NCBI GenBank assembly: GCA_028622995.1
Contig: JAJQJQ010000008.1
Coordinates: 4,216,001-4,280,000 of the forward strand
Direction of reading: 5' to 3'
DNA length: 64,000 nucleotides
DNA from: Panagrolaimus kolymaensis
Taxonomy: Eukaryota > Nematoda > Chromadorea > Rhabditida > Panagrolaimidae
The position numbers and the translations under genes are program-made. Below the pieces are notes generated by a model that saw only the letters and a list, made by a program, of their open reading frames with translations, was not told where the DNA came from and did not search any database. Below, piece after piece: positions 37,201 through 52,563 of this stretch; position 1 is the stretch's first letter, and each line of letters starts with the position of its first letter.

Positions 37201-39953
37201 TTTTTACTTTTTACTTACAAAGATAGTTTTCCTCCAAATACATATGTACATACGCGTGGTAGAATTTATCATGTTTGACATTCGTCGAAATAAATAAAGT
37301 TTAAAATTAACCTTATTTGTCGTTGGCCTATAAAAAAAGAGGCCATCGAGAATGATAGTCACTCGACCGACTCTCAAAAAAATGATATATCTTCTTTTCT
37401 TTTTTTTTCATAAAAGGATTTCCACCAACGCAAATGTTTTTATTCCCTCAAGGGAATTAGCTTTCATCTTCTCCATTTTTTTGTTTGTTGTCATTTTTTG
37501 GGGATTTCTTAAAATAAATTTTGACATTTGACTTTTTCACTCTTTTTTCCCCGGTTATCCTCCTCCTTCATACTTTTTTAGAAACGTGTGATTCATTTAT
37601 TTTTGGAAGTACATATTTAAGATTTATTGTAACTCCAAATTGGTGAAGTAAGTTTTATGCATAAAGATTTTGGATATTTGCAGGATAACTTTTTTGTAAT
37701 TCAAAACTTTGTATTATAATAAAAAAAAAGTCAGAACAAAAGCTTCCACAACCGAAGCAGCATGAAAAGCTTTTTTTGAGTAATGCAAATCTTTGTTTTA
37801 TGCAAAATTTTTGCTGCACTTTCAAAATTCTTTTCTTTTTGTTGTTGTCGAAAAGCTAAATGAAAAAAAGGAAATGAAGGATGACAACATTTTTGTTTGA
37901 GAGTGCCAACTGAAAGATGAGTTTGTGTGTGGTCAGTTTTATTAGTTAGCTGCGGCGGCGGCATAAATCTAGCTTAGAGAAAAGAGGAGCTGCGAGCACT
38001 TAATCAAAAACATAGCATAAACTTTGTTGTTTATGGCTCAAAATGAGAAAAGGAGGGATACTTTTTATATTTTAAAGCTTTCAAAATTTAAAAAGGATTT
38101 AAAAGGATAAATTTTAAAGAAAAATAAATAAATCAAATTTTCATTGGTTTTGGTTTTTAACAAAAATGAGATAAAAATCAAAGATTGGATTTGAGAATAC
38201 ATATTTATTGCTACTTATTTTTCAGTTTTTATAATTTTTGTTACTTTCAACATACCGTAATTTATCTTTTTCTTTCGATGAAAGTCAATTATTTATTTCC
38301 TTGATTGAAGCTAATTTTTGTTATATTATATTTTTTTCTCGTCTTTTTCCCTAAAAAGTCATCTATAGACTATAGTTATTTTATTATCATTGGCCTTTTT
38401 ATATTTACCAACTTACTTATTATTTTTTTTCTTTAAAATCTTTATAAGCAAGCGTGTGCTTGTTGCTTCAAGTACAAAAAGACTTGAACAAAAAAGTGAA
38501 AAAAGTGAAAAGAAAAATATTTGTCATAGTTTATCGTTGATCGAAAAAAATACAACAAAAAGTGAAGATGAAATGGAAAAGAAAAAAAAAAGATTGAAGA
38601 AATTGTTTTTTTCTCACATCTCATTTATTTCTTTACTGTCGTCAGTCGTCGTCTCCTTCTCTATCTTCTTATATTTGAATTTCTTGAAGAAGAAAAAAAA
38701 AGACTGAAAAAGTTTTAAAAAAATCCGAGGACAAGAGGTTTTTCGTGTTTACAAAGCAATGGAAAAGAAAACAAAGTTTTTTTACAGTATGACTTATTTT
38801 TAAAAAATAATTAATTTTTCTTTGTGTATTTTTTTTGTCTGCTTGCTTTTACTTTCTTGTTTGTTTTTTAAAACGCTTGATCTGTTCCGTTTCTTTGTAT
38901 AAAAAAAAGCATTTTTAAAATAGTTTTGAAAAGGTTGTTTGCTCCCCAAAATGTCTCTCCTATAGCAGCTCCTCTAGTACCAAGCCATAAGTGTGTTTCT
39001 AATCGTTTTTCTTTTCCATCAAATCGAAGCCGTCGATTAAAGGATAATCTTGTCAATTACTTTTTTTCTTATTGCTTGATTTTACTTTTATATTTTCAAA
39101 AAAAAAATGCTGAAAATTCGTAAGAGCCAGTTTTTTTACTTTATTATTTGAAATAAACCTTTCAATTTTATATTTTTTTATAGTAAAAATTTTTTTATGA
39201 CCATTTTTATTTTAAGATACTAAAATTAACGAAAGTTTTATGCATTTTTGTTCGAGAGAAAAATAATTTATTTTAAACTTTTTATAAGTTTTATATTGGT
39301 GACGACAGTAATTCAAATTCAACGATAAATCTCCATTTTTGTTTATTGTCTTTCGTAAAACAAACTATTGTAAAAGCTGTTTGAATTTCCTTGAATTTAC
39401 ACTTTAATTTCCGTTGTTGGCTTTTTCCATGAAAATATAAAATAGTAAACAACCACTTTAGATTTATTTTTAGAAATACGTATGTACTTCAAACTTAATT
39501 TAATACTCATGCATCAAAAGTTTAAGGATTCTGCTCATTTTCTTCCTCAAACATTTTTGACTTTTTTACTTTTTGGGTTGAATGTTGATATAATTTTTTT
39601 GAGATTTAAAAACTTTGGTAAAATTCTTCTTTTTTGCTTTTAAGAAGGTTATTGCGATAATTTATTCTCTTCAAGTCAATATTTTGATAGTTTGATAGCG
39701 GTGTTGTTTTTTTATCTCTCATCCATAACAAACCCAATATCAAAGTGGTAATTAAAAATGAATAAAAAGATCAAAAAGGCGGAGGCTGTGACAAAAGCGC
39801 AACAAAAAATAAATAGAAGAGGTGTTTTCTTTTTTGATCAAAAATGATTCATCGTTTTACAACATTCTCAGAGTAGCAGCAGCACTTTGTTTTGGCGCAT
39901 TTTTTTTGCTGAGAAATACACGAAAATTCAATGTTTCTACAATTCTTAATAGT

Positions 39954-40348
39954 CAGTGTTCTTACTTTGCCTTTTGGTCGCGCCAAGCGCCGCGCCGGGC
40001 GCCAGAAAAATGAAAAACCGCGCCAGGCACCGCGCCACGCGCCAGCCTTTAAATTTTTGAGCACCAGCGCCGCGCCACGCGCCAGAAAAAAATTTAAATA
40101 ATGACCAAAAACATTAACTTTTTTATTTATTTAGTAAGATATACTTAAAATAACGCTATATTTGAGGTTTTACTAAGATTAAATCAATTTTTTTCTGGAA
40201 AATTCAAGCATTTTAAAATTTTAAAAATATTTTTTAATTTTTCTCGCGCCACGCGCCGCGCCGAGCATCGGATTTCTGAAAAGCCGCGCCAAGCACCGCG
40301 CCACGCGCCAGCTGGCGCGGCGCGGGTGCGGCGCGAGTAAGAACACTG
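39954..40348. mobile_element. hAT-like miniature element, GC-rich, perfect terminal repeats
   Basis: The 395-bp element starts CAGTGTTCTTACT and ends with its exact reverse complement, a perfect 13-bp terminal inverted repeat. It is flanked by identical 8-bp copies of TTAATAGT (39946-39953 and 40349-40356). Both traits are diagnostic of hAT-type insertion. Just inside each end are clusters of GCGCCACGCGCC-like words, strikingly GC-rich against the AT-rich surroundings, while the centre is AT-rich. No coding capacity is present. Confidence 0.9.
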
Positions 40349-43300
40349 TTAATAGTGTAAAAAATATTTTTAGTCTGGTCCACTGAAAATTATGAAATAT
40401 ATCATCTCTAAACCATAGCTTTGGTAGCTACAAAAGATTATGGAGAGAGCAATGCTCCATTTCTTAGAAGCGTAATTTTGATATCTGAAATTTTTTGTAA
40501 TTCTTTAATAGCATCAATAATAATAAAGAATCAAAATATACGATGAATTTCAAGAATTTGCTAAGAAAAGCACATTGAAATCGCGTAAAATTAACATTTT
40601 TATCCATGAAAGGAATACTAACAACAAAAAAGGCTAACAAACAAGAAAAAATTTTTTTGTCGATTTCTGCTTACCTTTCAAATCGTTTTTTTTTTCACAT
40701 TCTTCTCCTTATTTTTTTTTGATCATCCATTTGTTCTTTTTTGCATCTTCTTTTTTTCTCCATTCTCTTTCAAAACTTTTTTTCCATAACCACCATACAA
40801 GAAGAAAAAGAAAAGAAGAAGCAAGCAAGCCAGCACAAAAAAAGTAGTGTATCGGTCGTTATATTTTTTTTCTTTAGATTTCCAAGCGTAATTTCCTTTT
40901 TCCCCCATATCGCTTTTTTTCCTTTCAGCGACGACGAACAACAACAATGAGAATTGAAAGAAAGAAAGTGTTATTTTCTATGTCTGTGAAGAAGAAAAAA
41001 AAATCGTCGTCGGTCATGTAGGGTTGTTAAGTTTTTTTTGTTCGGTCATATTTTTCTCTCCTTATTCGCCGACGTTTTTTGGGATAATGTTTTCTATTCC
41101 TCATAAGCAAGCGTATATCTTCGTTTGGATCGGCCAAGTTTAAGAGATACAAACATTCTAACTAAATTTTTTTGTTGGACAAACTTGGTTCATTTCTTCT
41201 TTTTTGTGTGTTTAAAGTAGCATCGTTGTTTGCACCTTATGCTTTAAAACAATAGATAGATAGATAATGAACGACGACAAACTTAAAGAAGCTGCTGCTG
41301 CTGTCTGCGGTTAGTTAGTATGCAACAAGAACAACAACCAACAACAATGGTTTGTGTCAGAGGAGTATGTTTTTTTGTGTGCAGCGAAAGTAGCTCCCAT
41401 TCTATTCTCTCTTTTTTTGGACGACGACGACGAACGATTTTTTTTGTGAGTTTTTTTTGTGAGTAAGATGGAAAGAAAACGAAACAACAGAGACATTTGG
41501 TTTTTCTCTTTCCTTTTTTTTCGATTTGCTCTTTCTGATTTTTTTTTGTTGAACACTGAAATGGAAAAAAGCAAGCAAGCAAGCTAAGGAGAAAGAAAAC
41601 TAATCGTTTGAACGATTTTTTCTTTCAATGCCAATACATACTTTTTTTCTTTGTTTTGTTTTTTTCTTTCATTTTTATTTTACATATGTTTGTTAGAAGA
41701 AAAAAGCTAAAAGATAAGGCAGAAAAGCTTTTGTTTTTTTTTGTGATTGAAAAGAATGTTTATTCGTGAAACAAATTTTTTTTGTGGTGTTTTTTTTTCT
41801 TCTCGCTGATGGCAAAGATAAATTTTGTTTTATTTTATTTTCCCCTTATTCTTAGCTATCGCATTCAGTTCTTTTTTTACATTTAACAACCACAAACACT
41901 TTTGTTTTGCATTCTATGTTTTTTTCTTCTTCTCAAAAACATGCTAAAAAATTTATGAAAAAATCATAGCAAATCTTTCGATTGTAACTAAATTTTTCAA
42001 AAAAAAAAATTTAAAGGATGATTACTTTCATGTTTTTTGAGAGGTAAAAACACGTTTGCCAATTTTCAAAAAAAGTTTTCTGTTACTATCACTTGATGCA
42101 AGTAATTTGATATTTTATATGTCAAACAAGATTTCATTGCTATCATCATTTCGTTTATTCTTTTTTCCACTCAAAATATTAGTAGCCTGTTTTTTTTGAA
42201 ACAAAAACAAAAAACCCATATTCATTTTCATTTTATTGTCTTTCAACCACTTTTTTTTACCGATAAATAAAAACTTGTCAAATGAGTTATGTCATTTTTT
42301 CAACCAACCTGAAATTTTTGTATTTTCTCTATTCCCAAACAAGAAAGGCAGACCATCATTTAAAAAAAATATTGTACACTTCTTTTTTTTTGCTCTATGC
42401 CATAGTCAAGTTTTTTTTTGGTTGTTGCAATCAATCGCAGGAGCATCATTACAACTTCTCTCTTTTGGTGATGCTCTTTTTTTTGGAAGGTACTTTCTGT
42501 CACTTTTTTTTTTGTTGTATAATATTATTTCATGGTGGAAAAAAAAGATACAACGCGAACTTTGTTAATTCTATCATGTTCTCATGGCTCAATGGGTTTT
42601 TGTCTTCTCCATCTTCTTTTTTTCTCTTCTAGCCTCTTGTTATTTTATTTTAATCGATTAATGAGGCGAAAGACTGTGTTAATGATTTGAAAGTTTTTAT
42701 TGTTGGCTGCTTCCATCAGAAACTCCATTTTGAAAAATTCAATATTTAAATGTCTTTTGTTACTTTAATCAAAATTATATAGTCACGTTTAAGCCTCCAG
42801 TATCGGCCAATCTTGAAAGCTGCTAATCTCGTGTCCAGCAATCATGCATTTTTGTAATAATAAGTGTGTTTACTTTTTTCTCGCTTGCTTTTTTTCTTCC
42901 TTGTGACCATTCATTCCTATTTCACAGCTTGTTTATAGCTATTTTTTAGTTTTTTTTATTGCTTTTTCTCTCTCTTTTCTCTTTCAATGTTGTTTACTTT
43001 GAAGATAAACTATTTTCTTAAGTCGTAAATCAAGTTTCAAGTTTTTTTAAAGCTTTATGTTTTCAAGCAACGATTGAGTGACTAGCTTCTTCTTATTTCT
43101 GCAATAACACATTTACAAATGTTTGTAAGAGAAAAATAACTATCTTCTTTTTTATTTTTTTAACAAGTTAGTTAGTTGCACATAGCTTTTGTTTATGCAA
43201 AATAAAAAGTAATTTACACACATATTTTTTTACGCACAAGTGTAAGTGAGAGTAAGCAATTTCGATCGATGATTCTTCATTTTTGCTTACTATATTTTTT

Positions 43301-43770
43301 TACTTTAACGTTAGCTCCACTTTTTTTCAAGAGTGCTTGAAAAACCAAAATTGATTTTTATTATTTTTTCTTTGCTTCAATTTTGATAACAATTAACTAC
43401 TTCTCATTTATATTCTTTTCTATTCTTTTTTGATTGAGAGAAGTTAAATTTTTTTCTCAATCAATTGACCCCTTTTTTTCTATTTTTCTTCCAATCAAAA
43501 ATGGTGGTGTTCCATCACTTTTTTTCCATGCATGGTCTAAAACCAAAAATTCGAACAATAACGACTCCTCTCCTTCTTCTTTTTCCCTTTTCTTCTTCTT
43601 CCAATGTATTTTATCGACAAGTTTTTTGCCCCTATACCTTTTTCTTCATTTTGGGAATATTGTTGGGTGTCTTTCAATATATATTTTTTTTCCAATTGCG
43701 CACTATTTTCCTTGAAATAGAAAAAAAGAGAAAATGGTGATAGAGAGAACAAAAAAAAATGGAGAGAAAC

Positions 43771-43809
43771 GTCGTGGTCGTCGTCATCATCATCATCGTC
43801 GCCATCGTC
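43771..43809 (+). repeat. CGT/CAT trinucleotide microsatellite
   Basis: About 39 bp of imperfect GTC and ATC triplets (GTCGTCATCATCATC). It lies in the gene-poor region with no coding context. Confidence 0.7.
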
Positions 43810-45431
43810 TTATCCTTTTCCCAACCAAAAAAGGGTCTCTCTCTAGTAGGTTTCCGTCTTCTTTCTTTTATTTTTATTTCTCGGCTTCAAACAATTTTTT
43901 CTTAATTTGGTTCATTGCATTTTCTTCTTATTTTTTTTAATTAAAATAAAAATTCTTTAAGATCATTTTTTTGGTTTGCTTGTAGTTTTAAAACCAAAGT
44001 GGTTAAAAAAATTGAAAAATGAATAAACGAGTTTTTATGTTTTTAACGTGGATGGTTGATTCGAAAAGAAAAAGAAAATAAAATAAAATTGAAAATGATG
44101 CTTTCTTTGTTTTTACATTTTTTATTTTTTTTTAAACATTTTGATAATTGATAAAATTGTAATGGAATGTTTGAAAATTGTTTGTTCGCTAATTAGTCAT
44201 TTTTTGAGAGAAGAGACTTTTCTGTTTTTGTCTTGAAACATGTGTGTTTGTGTAAATTTTATAATGAGAATGTCGGCAAAGTAATCATCGAGCATGCTTT
44301 GAAGGGATTTTCTCATTAACCTCTAGGTTATTGACCTTGTTTCTCATTTGTACATATGTATGTTTGCTGCCATAAACTAACTAACTACCCACCATGTTTT
44401 TTTTCTTCTAACCCTTCAATTCCTTTCGATTATTATTGATTCATTTCCGCTAAATTTATTTTTATTTTCATCTTCAAACTTTTTAGTTATCAAAAAGATA
44501 AATAAGGAAAACACCCTCTTCTTCTAGTTCTGAATCAACCGTTCTAGTTGAAGTTGAATTTTCTTTTTTCGTCATGCTTTCATTTCCTATTATTTCAAGT
44601 AATAATAACACATTTTTCACTTTCCATCCATCATTCAAAACTCATAAGACACTTTTTTTGAAAATGAATCATCCTCCTTTTTTTCTTCTTCCATAAACAT
44701 CCAAAAAAGTTTCTTAGTTTCATCTTTCATTTTCGATTATTTAAAAATATTACGTTTATGAAGAATCTAATTTTCTGGCATTTGAAAAGCTTTTTAAAAA
44801 AAAGCTGTGGTAATGAAAGTAAAGTTTGAATCTAAAATTATCATATACTTTCGATTACTATCATTAATCTTTTTTTGAAGCTAAAACCATGTCGTTAAAA
44901 ACTTTTCATTTTGACATAGTTTTCACCTTTTTAATCATCCAAAAAAACGCTTATTGGTTTATTGCATCGTTTTAATTTCGTGTAAAAAAGCAATAATTAA
45001 AGTTTTAATGGAAACCATTTCGAGCGAAAATTGCTTTCATTCATTTTATTGATTATTTATTCGTTCGTGTTTTTTTAAAAGAAAACATTTTATGCTTGTT
45101 TTCTTTTTTTAATACTAAAACTTTTTTTAGATTGTTATTTTCTTTTCTTCTTCCAAGTTTTAATTGAAGCCAGCTGTTTTTTTGATTTTTATCGATTTCA
45201 ATCGCCTGCTTTTAATTTTTTTTATTACAAAAAGGAGTGGTGCGCCATCGTTATCAAAGTTTATCACCCCGTAGATTGATTGACTAACAACAGCTTTGAG
45301 TGATTTGGAAATTATTCAATGAATCAATTTTTTACACGCTTTTATTTGCCATAAAAAAATTCAAATATATATTATTGGAATATTTTACTTACTTTCAATT
45401 AGATTCAGTTTAATAACTTCATACTTAAATT

Positions 45432-48563
<3,132 letters not shown>

Positions 48564-49342
48564 ATTTAAAAAAGTAAATAAAAAAGATATCATGGAAGTC
48601 AGAAATCATCATTCAGAAAAAAAATTATTATTATATCATTTTTTTGTTTTTTCTCTCCGCAACACAGGGTTTTGTAAAAAAAATCATATTTTCTAAATGT
48701 TTAAATAGCTATTTTTGTTTATAAAAATTTTTTTATTTCAAAGTTATATTGTTCAATGTGTTTTTTTGTCCATCTGCTTTTTCCATAAAAAACATTTTTT
48801 TGTTTAGTTTACTTTGTTTTACAAAAATAAAATAATAAAAGATTTTTATCCAAATTGTGTGTACGCATTTTTTTAGAGACATCTTTGGAAAGTACGGTAT
48901 GACCTGCGGTAGCTTGCTTTTTTGTAAAGTAGAAGGCATTTTTCATCTAAGATTACATCTTCATCCAAAACGTTCTCTGAAGCCGCCGCGCTTCATCCAT
49001 ACCATCGTACATGTTTTGTGGTTACTGAATTTGGAACTAGTGCTATAATCATTCCCACATGCGGAGGCATTAAATATTTTTCATTAATGGAGGCTATTAA
49101 GTGCAATATAAATCAAAGCATCAACGAAATTTGCTGCTTCAGAATAAACTTCGCTGTCTCATATTCATTAAACAATCGATTGATAACTTGCTAAAATCAG
49201 AGAACTTATTCGGTTTTTTGCTTGAAAGTTTACAATTCGCTTTTAAAGATTTTTGTTTTTGTTATTGTTTTTGGCTATAAAGAAGAAGAAAAGAAGACAA
49301 GAATAACAAACAAGTTAATTATTCTCCAAAGCAAAATTCGAG
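48564..49342. other. Intergenic, PAK 3' side
   Basis: Contains the PAK 3' UTR and the upstream region of the next gene. A short GC-richer patch near 48980 has no supported feature. Confidence 0.5.
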
Positions 49343-50582
49343 ATGGCATATTTTTTATTTGGTCGAAAGGTTAGTCTTCTTCCATTGAGAGTAAACAAGA
49401 AAAAGATTAACTTGCAATAATATTTTTTTTGTCTGTCCATAAATAAATTTGGCAGTTATTGAATCAACGTTCTTCCTTTTTCTTGATACTAATTATTTTC
49501 TGCTTTTGGATTTTCATATTCCTGTTATTTCCTCCTTTCACCATGGATGTTAAATATCGGCAAGTCCTTGATTTACTTTGGAAGCTTTATTGTGGAAATA
49601 TTGAAGATTTTACTTTTATTCTTCGTGGTTTAGCAGAAAGTTTGAAGGAATATAAAACATTTGAAGATTCACTTTATTGGAATGCATTATCAAATTCAAT
49701 AAACGATACAACCGTAAGCAAGTTTATTTTTGCGACTGCTTTTAAAATTTTATGCAACATTTTTTTCTTCAGCTTTTTAAAATTCATGCAAACGATATTG
49801 CAAATCGAATAAGAAATACTCGAACTCGAGAAATTCTTGAAGATATAATTAAATTTAGAAGCGTTATCGATGGAAATAAATTTACTCCACAATTTGTTTA
49901 TGAATTAGCTGAATGCATAATTCCTGGAGGTGAAATAATTTGGAATGAAATAAATGAAGAAATTAAATGTGAAATGGTTGCTTTTACTCATCGATTAATA
50001 ACCATTTTGGAAGGCATAGGTTCCATTCGTGGAACTTCGATTGAAGATATGGTTAATGAAATACTGAAGTTAGCAGAAAATGGACGATTAACTAGCCTTA
50101 CCCTTGCTATAATTCCAATTAAAAATGAAATATTTCGTTTAATTTATTTATGGTGTAATGGGAAATCGTTTTCATCCATTTTTGAAAAGGAATCAATTTC
50201 ATATATGAGAATTTCAATTGGAGTTGTTGGAGCTTCAATTGGTGCATTTTGTGGTGGATTTATTATTGGTGGACATTTGGGTGTTAGCATAGCTTTAATG
50301 GCAACTGGAACAGGTGTTATTATTGCAAAAGATGCATTTCCCAAAAGTTTTATGATTGATGATGCTTCGTTGCCCCATCAAATTCTTGATGATGCTTATA
50401 AATACCTCCAAATTCCTCCATCTGCATCAAATTCCGATGTAATTATTGCATTTCTTGATCGATTAAAACGCGATCATGGAAGTAATAAATTAATGAATGG
50501 AAATGGCGATGAAGCTTTTAACAAATTACAAATTTATTTGGCTATTATTCGAATTGCTCGAGGTGAAACCATCAATGAATAA
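49343..50582 (+). CDS. Unknown membrane protein with N-terminal anchor and glycine-zipper segment
   Basis: Three exons (49343-49369, 49456-49713, 49773-50582) join in frame to 364 residues starting MAYFLFGRK. A hydrophobic stretch at about residues 16-36 (FFLILIIFCFWIFIFLLF) is a signal anchor. A second, glycine-rich hydrophobic segment (GVVGASIGAFCGGF and GTGVIIAKDA) lies near residues 255-295, with GxxxG spacing typical of glycine zippers that pack in membranes. The middle is helical and rich in E, I and R. The C-terminus contains a short helical domain ending RGETINE. No known family was recognised. The tiny first exon is supported by a good donor (GTTAGT) and a conserved frame, but the start could differ. 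Confidence 0.6.
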
Positions 50583-50706
50583 GTTGTTAGCTCGTCAAAA
50601 AGCTTTGTTTTCATTTTTATGTTATTTCATTTTTTAAGTTTATTGACTGTTTCACATTTTTTTCTTGTTGTTGTTTCATAAAAATTGTTGTAAAAAAGGC
50701 TTTGTT

Positions 50707-51018
50707 TTAGTTTTCATTCGTTATTGATACTTTGACATTCGCTGGTTGACTTACTTTAGGCGGGTGTAAATCCAGCCAAATTTTCATAATTTTATTATCA
50801 GACAAAGTTGTGTGTGCCTTGTTCAATAAATGAAACGATTTTGTCAGAACACCACCAGCCTGGTACACATGTTTCTCTAAAACCACCAAAATGCAAGATT
50901 CCTTCTCTTTTTGTTGCGCATATGCCTTCGCAAATAAGCATTGTGAATCTTCAACAAAAAAATTTTTATTAACGCCCATATTCAAACTATAATTGCAATT
51001 CCAAGTGCAGTAATCCAT
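50707..51018 (-). CDS. Possible small single-exon gene, 103 residues
   Basis: An open frame from the ATG at 51018 to 50707 encodes MDYCTWNCNYS at the start and a C-terminal VSQPANVKVSITNEN. It has four cysteines and no signal peptide. Codon use is like the neighbouring genes, but no family is recognised and upstream exons are possible. It converges with the membrane protein gene, about 125 bp from its stop. This is a tentative call. Confidence 0.35.
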   Translation of the reverse strand: MDYCTWNCNYSLNMGVNKNFFVEDSQCLFAKAYAQQKEKESCILVVLEKHVYQAGGVLTKSFHLLNKAHTTLSDNKIMKIWLDLHPPKVSQPANVKVSITNEN

Positions 51019-51128
51019 TTTTTTGATATGTGTTGCCTTTTTCCTTTAAAGTTGCTCATCATTTATTAGGAATATTTTACAAATGAATTTTACGATGGAA
51101 CTCATGAATTTTTAAAAATGTTCCCAAG

Positions 51129-51359
51129 GTGTATCATTTAATGTGGTGGATTGATGAGGCCAGCTTAAAAATGCGACTAAACTTTATAATAATTTTTTTT
51201 AAGGAAGAAAAAACGAACTTGTCTGAATCGGTGGATTCTTTACTGGCTTGTTTTTGAAAATTTCCTACAGTTCCTCCAAGTCGATCAGATGGATTTAAAA
51301 GGGATTCAGGAACTCCAACTTCTTCTGAACGAGCAAAACCGGTTCGTTTGTTTTCTGAA
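51129..51359 (-). other. Possible coding fragment, minus strand
   Basis: Minus-strand frame encoding TGFARSEEVGVPESLLNPSD and onward is followed, after a possible intron, by a segment ending LNDTPWEHF and a stop. Amino-acid composition and codon use look coding, and an acceptor TTTCAG precedes it near 51356. I could not build a complete model with a start, and the plus strand of the same stretch is also open, so this is only a candidate. Confidence 0.25.
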
Positions 51360-51658
51360 AAAACAAAAAGTTTGATAGTTTTTAGTTTTAAAAAATTATA
51401 AATTTTGGGTTAATTGAAGCTGCTTTTATTTTTAGGCTTTTTTGTTGCAAAAAATGGAGAAGTTTTAGTTATGGCAAAATGAGCGCAAGCATCCATTGAG
51501 ATTTACAAATAAACATTTTTTAGTCTTTGATGTTTTTCTTGTTTGTTTTCAAAATGTTTTCGATCGAAGAATTTTATTTCAACAAGCTTTGATCGAGGGA
51601 ATATCGACGACGACGGTTGTTAATTCAAAGTGCTGATATCGTTTTCAAAAAGAAGAAG

Positions 51659-52262
51659 ATGAAATTATTATGGTTAATATTTATTCTTGCTTTGATTGGA
51701 ACTGGATGTAATGGTAAAAAAAATACACCAAAAGAGAATAATCCTGATCAAAATTCAACATTTGCTCCAGAACCTATTACAATGCCTCCAACTCCTCCTC
51801 CAAAGCCACCTCAAAATCCAACACCTGCTCCAGAATCTATTACAATGCCTCCAACTCCTCCTCCAAAGCCACCTCAAAATCCAACATCTGCTCCGGAACA
51901 TACTACAATGCCACCATCTTCAAAACCTCCTCGAAATCCAACATCTTCTCCACATCCATCACCGGTTCCAGCAACTACTCCTGATCCAAGTGGCGGTGGT
52001 GATCATCATGAATCAACAACTCCTGATTCATCTCAAACAAGTAATCCAAGTCTAGTAACTACCGATGCTGATTGGAGTCAAAATGAAACAGAAGCAACAA
52101 CATGTTATGAAGGTATACACTATACTTTATCTTAAATATTAAATTCTTTGTTTTTTAGGTGCTCCATGGTGTATTATTAAGAGTAAAGCTGGAAACATGC
52201 CATCAGTGATTTCAAGTATTATGGTACTTCTTCTTGCTCGATTCTTTTTTGCTGATTTTTGA
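51659..52262 (+). CDS. Mucin-like secreted or GPI-anchored proline/threonine-rich protein
   Basis: Two exons (51659-52112 and 52159-52262) encode 185 residues. The N-terminus MKLLWLIFILALIGTGCNG is a signal peptide. The body is rich in P, T, S and N, with tandem 21-residue repeats containing ITMPPTPPPKPPQNP, and is likely to be O-glycosylated. Two cysteines follow (TTCYEG, PWC). The C-terminus PSVISSIMVLLLARFFF is hydrophobic and nearly terminal, which suits a GPI attachment signal or a tail anchor. Codon 152 is split by the intron. This suggests a surface coat protein; the specific role is unknown. About 300 bp of AT-rich 3' sequence without a gene follows to 52563. Confidence 0.7.
51764..51889 (+). 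repeat. 63-bp tandem repeat inside the mucin-like gene
   Basis: Two nearly identical 63-bp units (51764-51826 and 51827-51889) and a degenerate partial third unit each begin GCTCC(A/G)GAA. Each full unit encodes 21 residues, so copy number can change without breaking the frame. Confidence 0.85.
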
Positions 52263-52563
52263 TTCAATCTTATTTTTTATGATCTTATTATATTGTAATT
52301 GTGATCTCTTTGTAAATGTATTATTTATAATAAAGTTTATCTGAACCAACTTTGTAAGAAAGAAATGTTTTGGATTATGCAATTGAAGGTGTTCCGACTA
52401 TTTTTGTATTTTTTTGTTGTTTATTTTTCAAACTTTGTTTGCTGTTTTAGTTTCCTTTGACTTTTTCTTTTCACACATGTACTAAACTCATTCATTGGAC
52501 TTTTTGGAACAACAAGCTTTCAAATATGATTTTATGGGAATTTTATAAAAGTTTGTGATTAAC

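Larger units (their letters stand above)
34219..45431. other. 11.2 kb without a recognised gene, between divergent RPB1 and PAK
   Basis: The first 100 bp hold the RPB1 5' UTR, with an acceptor-like TTTTCAG at about 34284 on the minus strand. The rest is AT-rich with long T and A tracts and lysine- or phenylalanine-rich spurious frames. It contains one hAT-like element (39954-40348) and a CGT/CAT microsatellite (43771-43809). No exon could be supported. It may contain distal promoters or a 5' UTR exon of PAK. Confidence 0.5.

Noticed and set aside
37320..37345. Short GGCC hairpin near a TATAAAAAA sequence
   Set aside because: Six-base stems and A-rich words are common by chance in this composition.
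36000..45400. Many short frames rich in F, K or L in the gene desert
   Set aside because: They follow from A and T tracts, lack splice-consistent extensions and match no domain.
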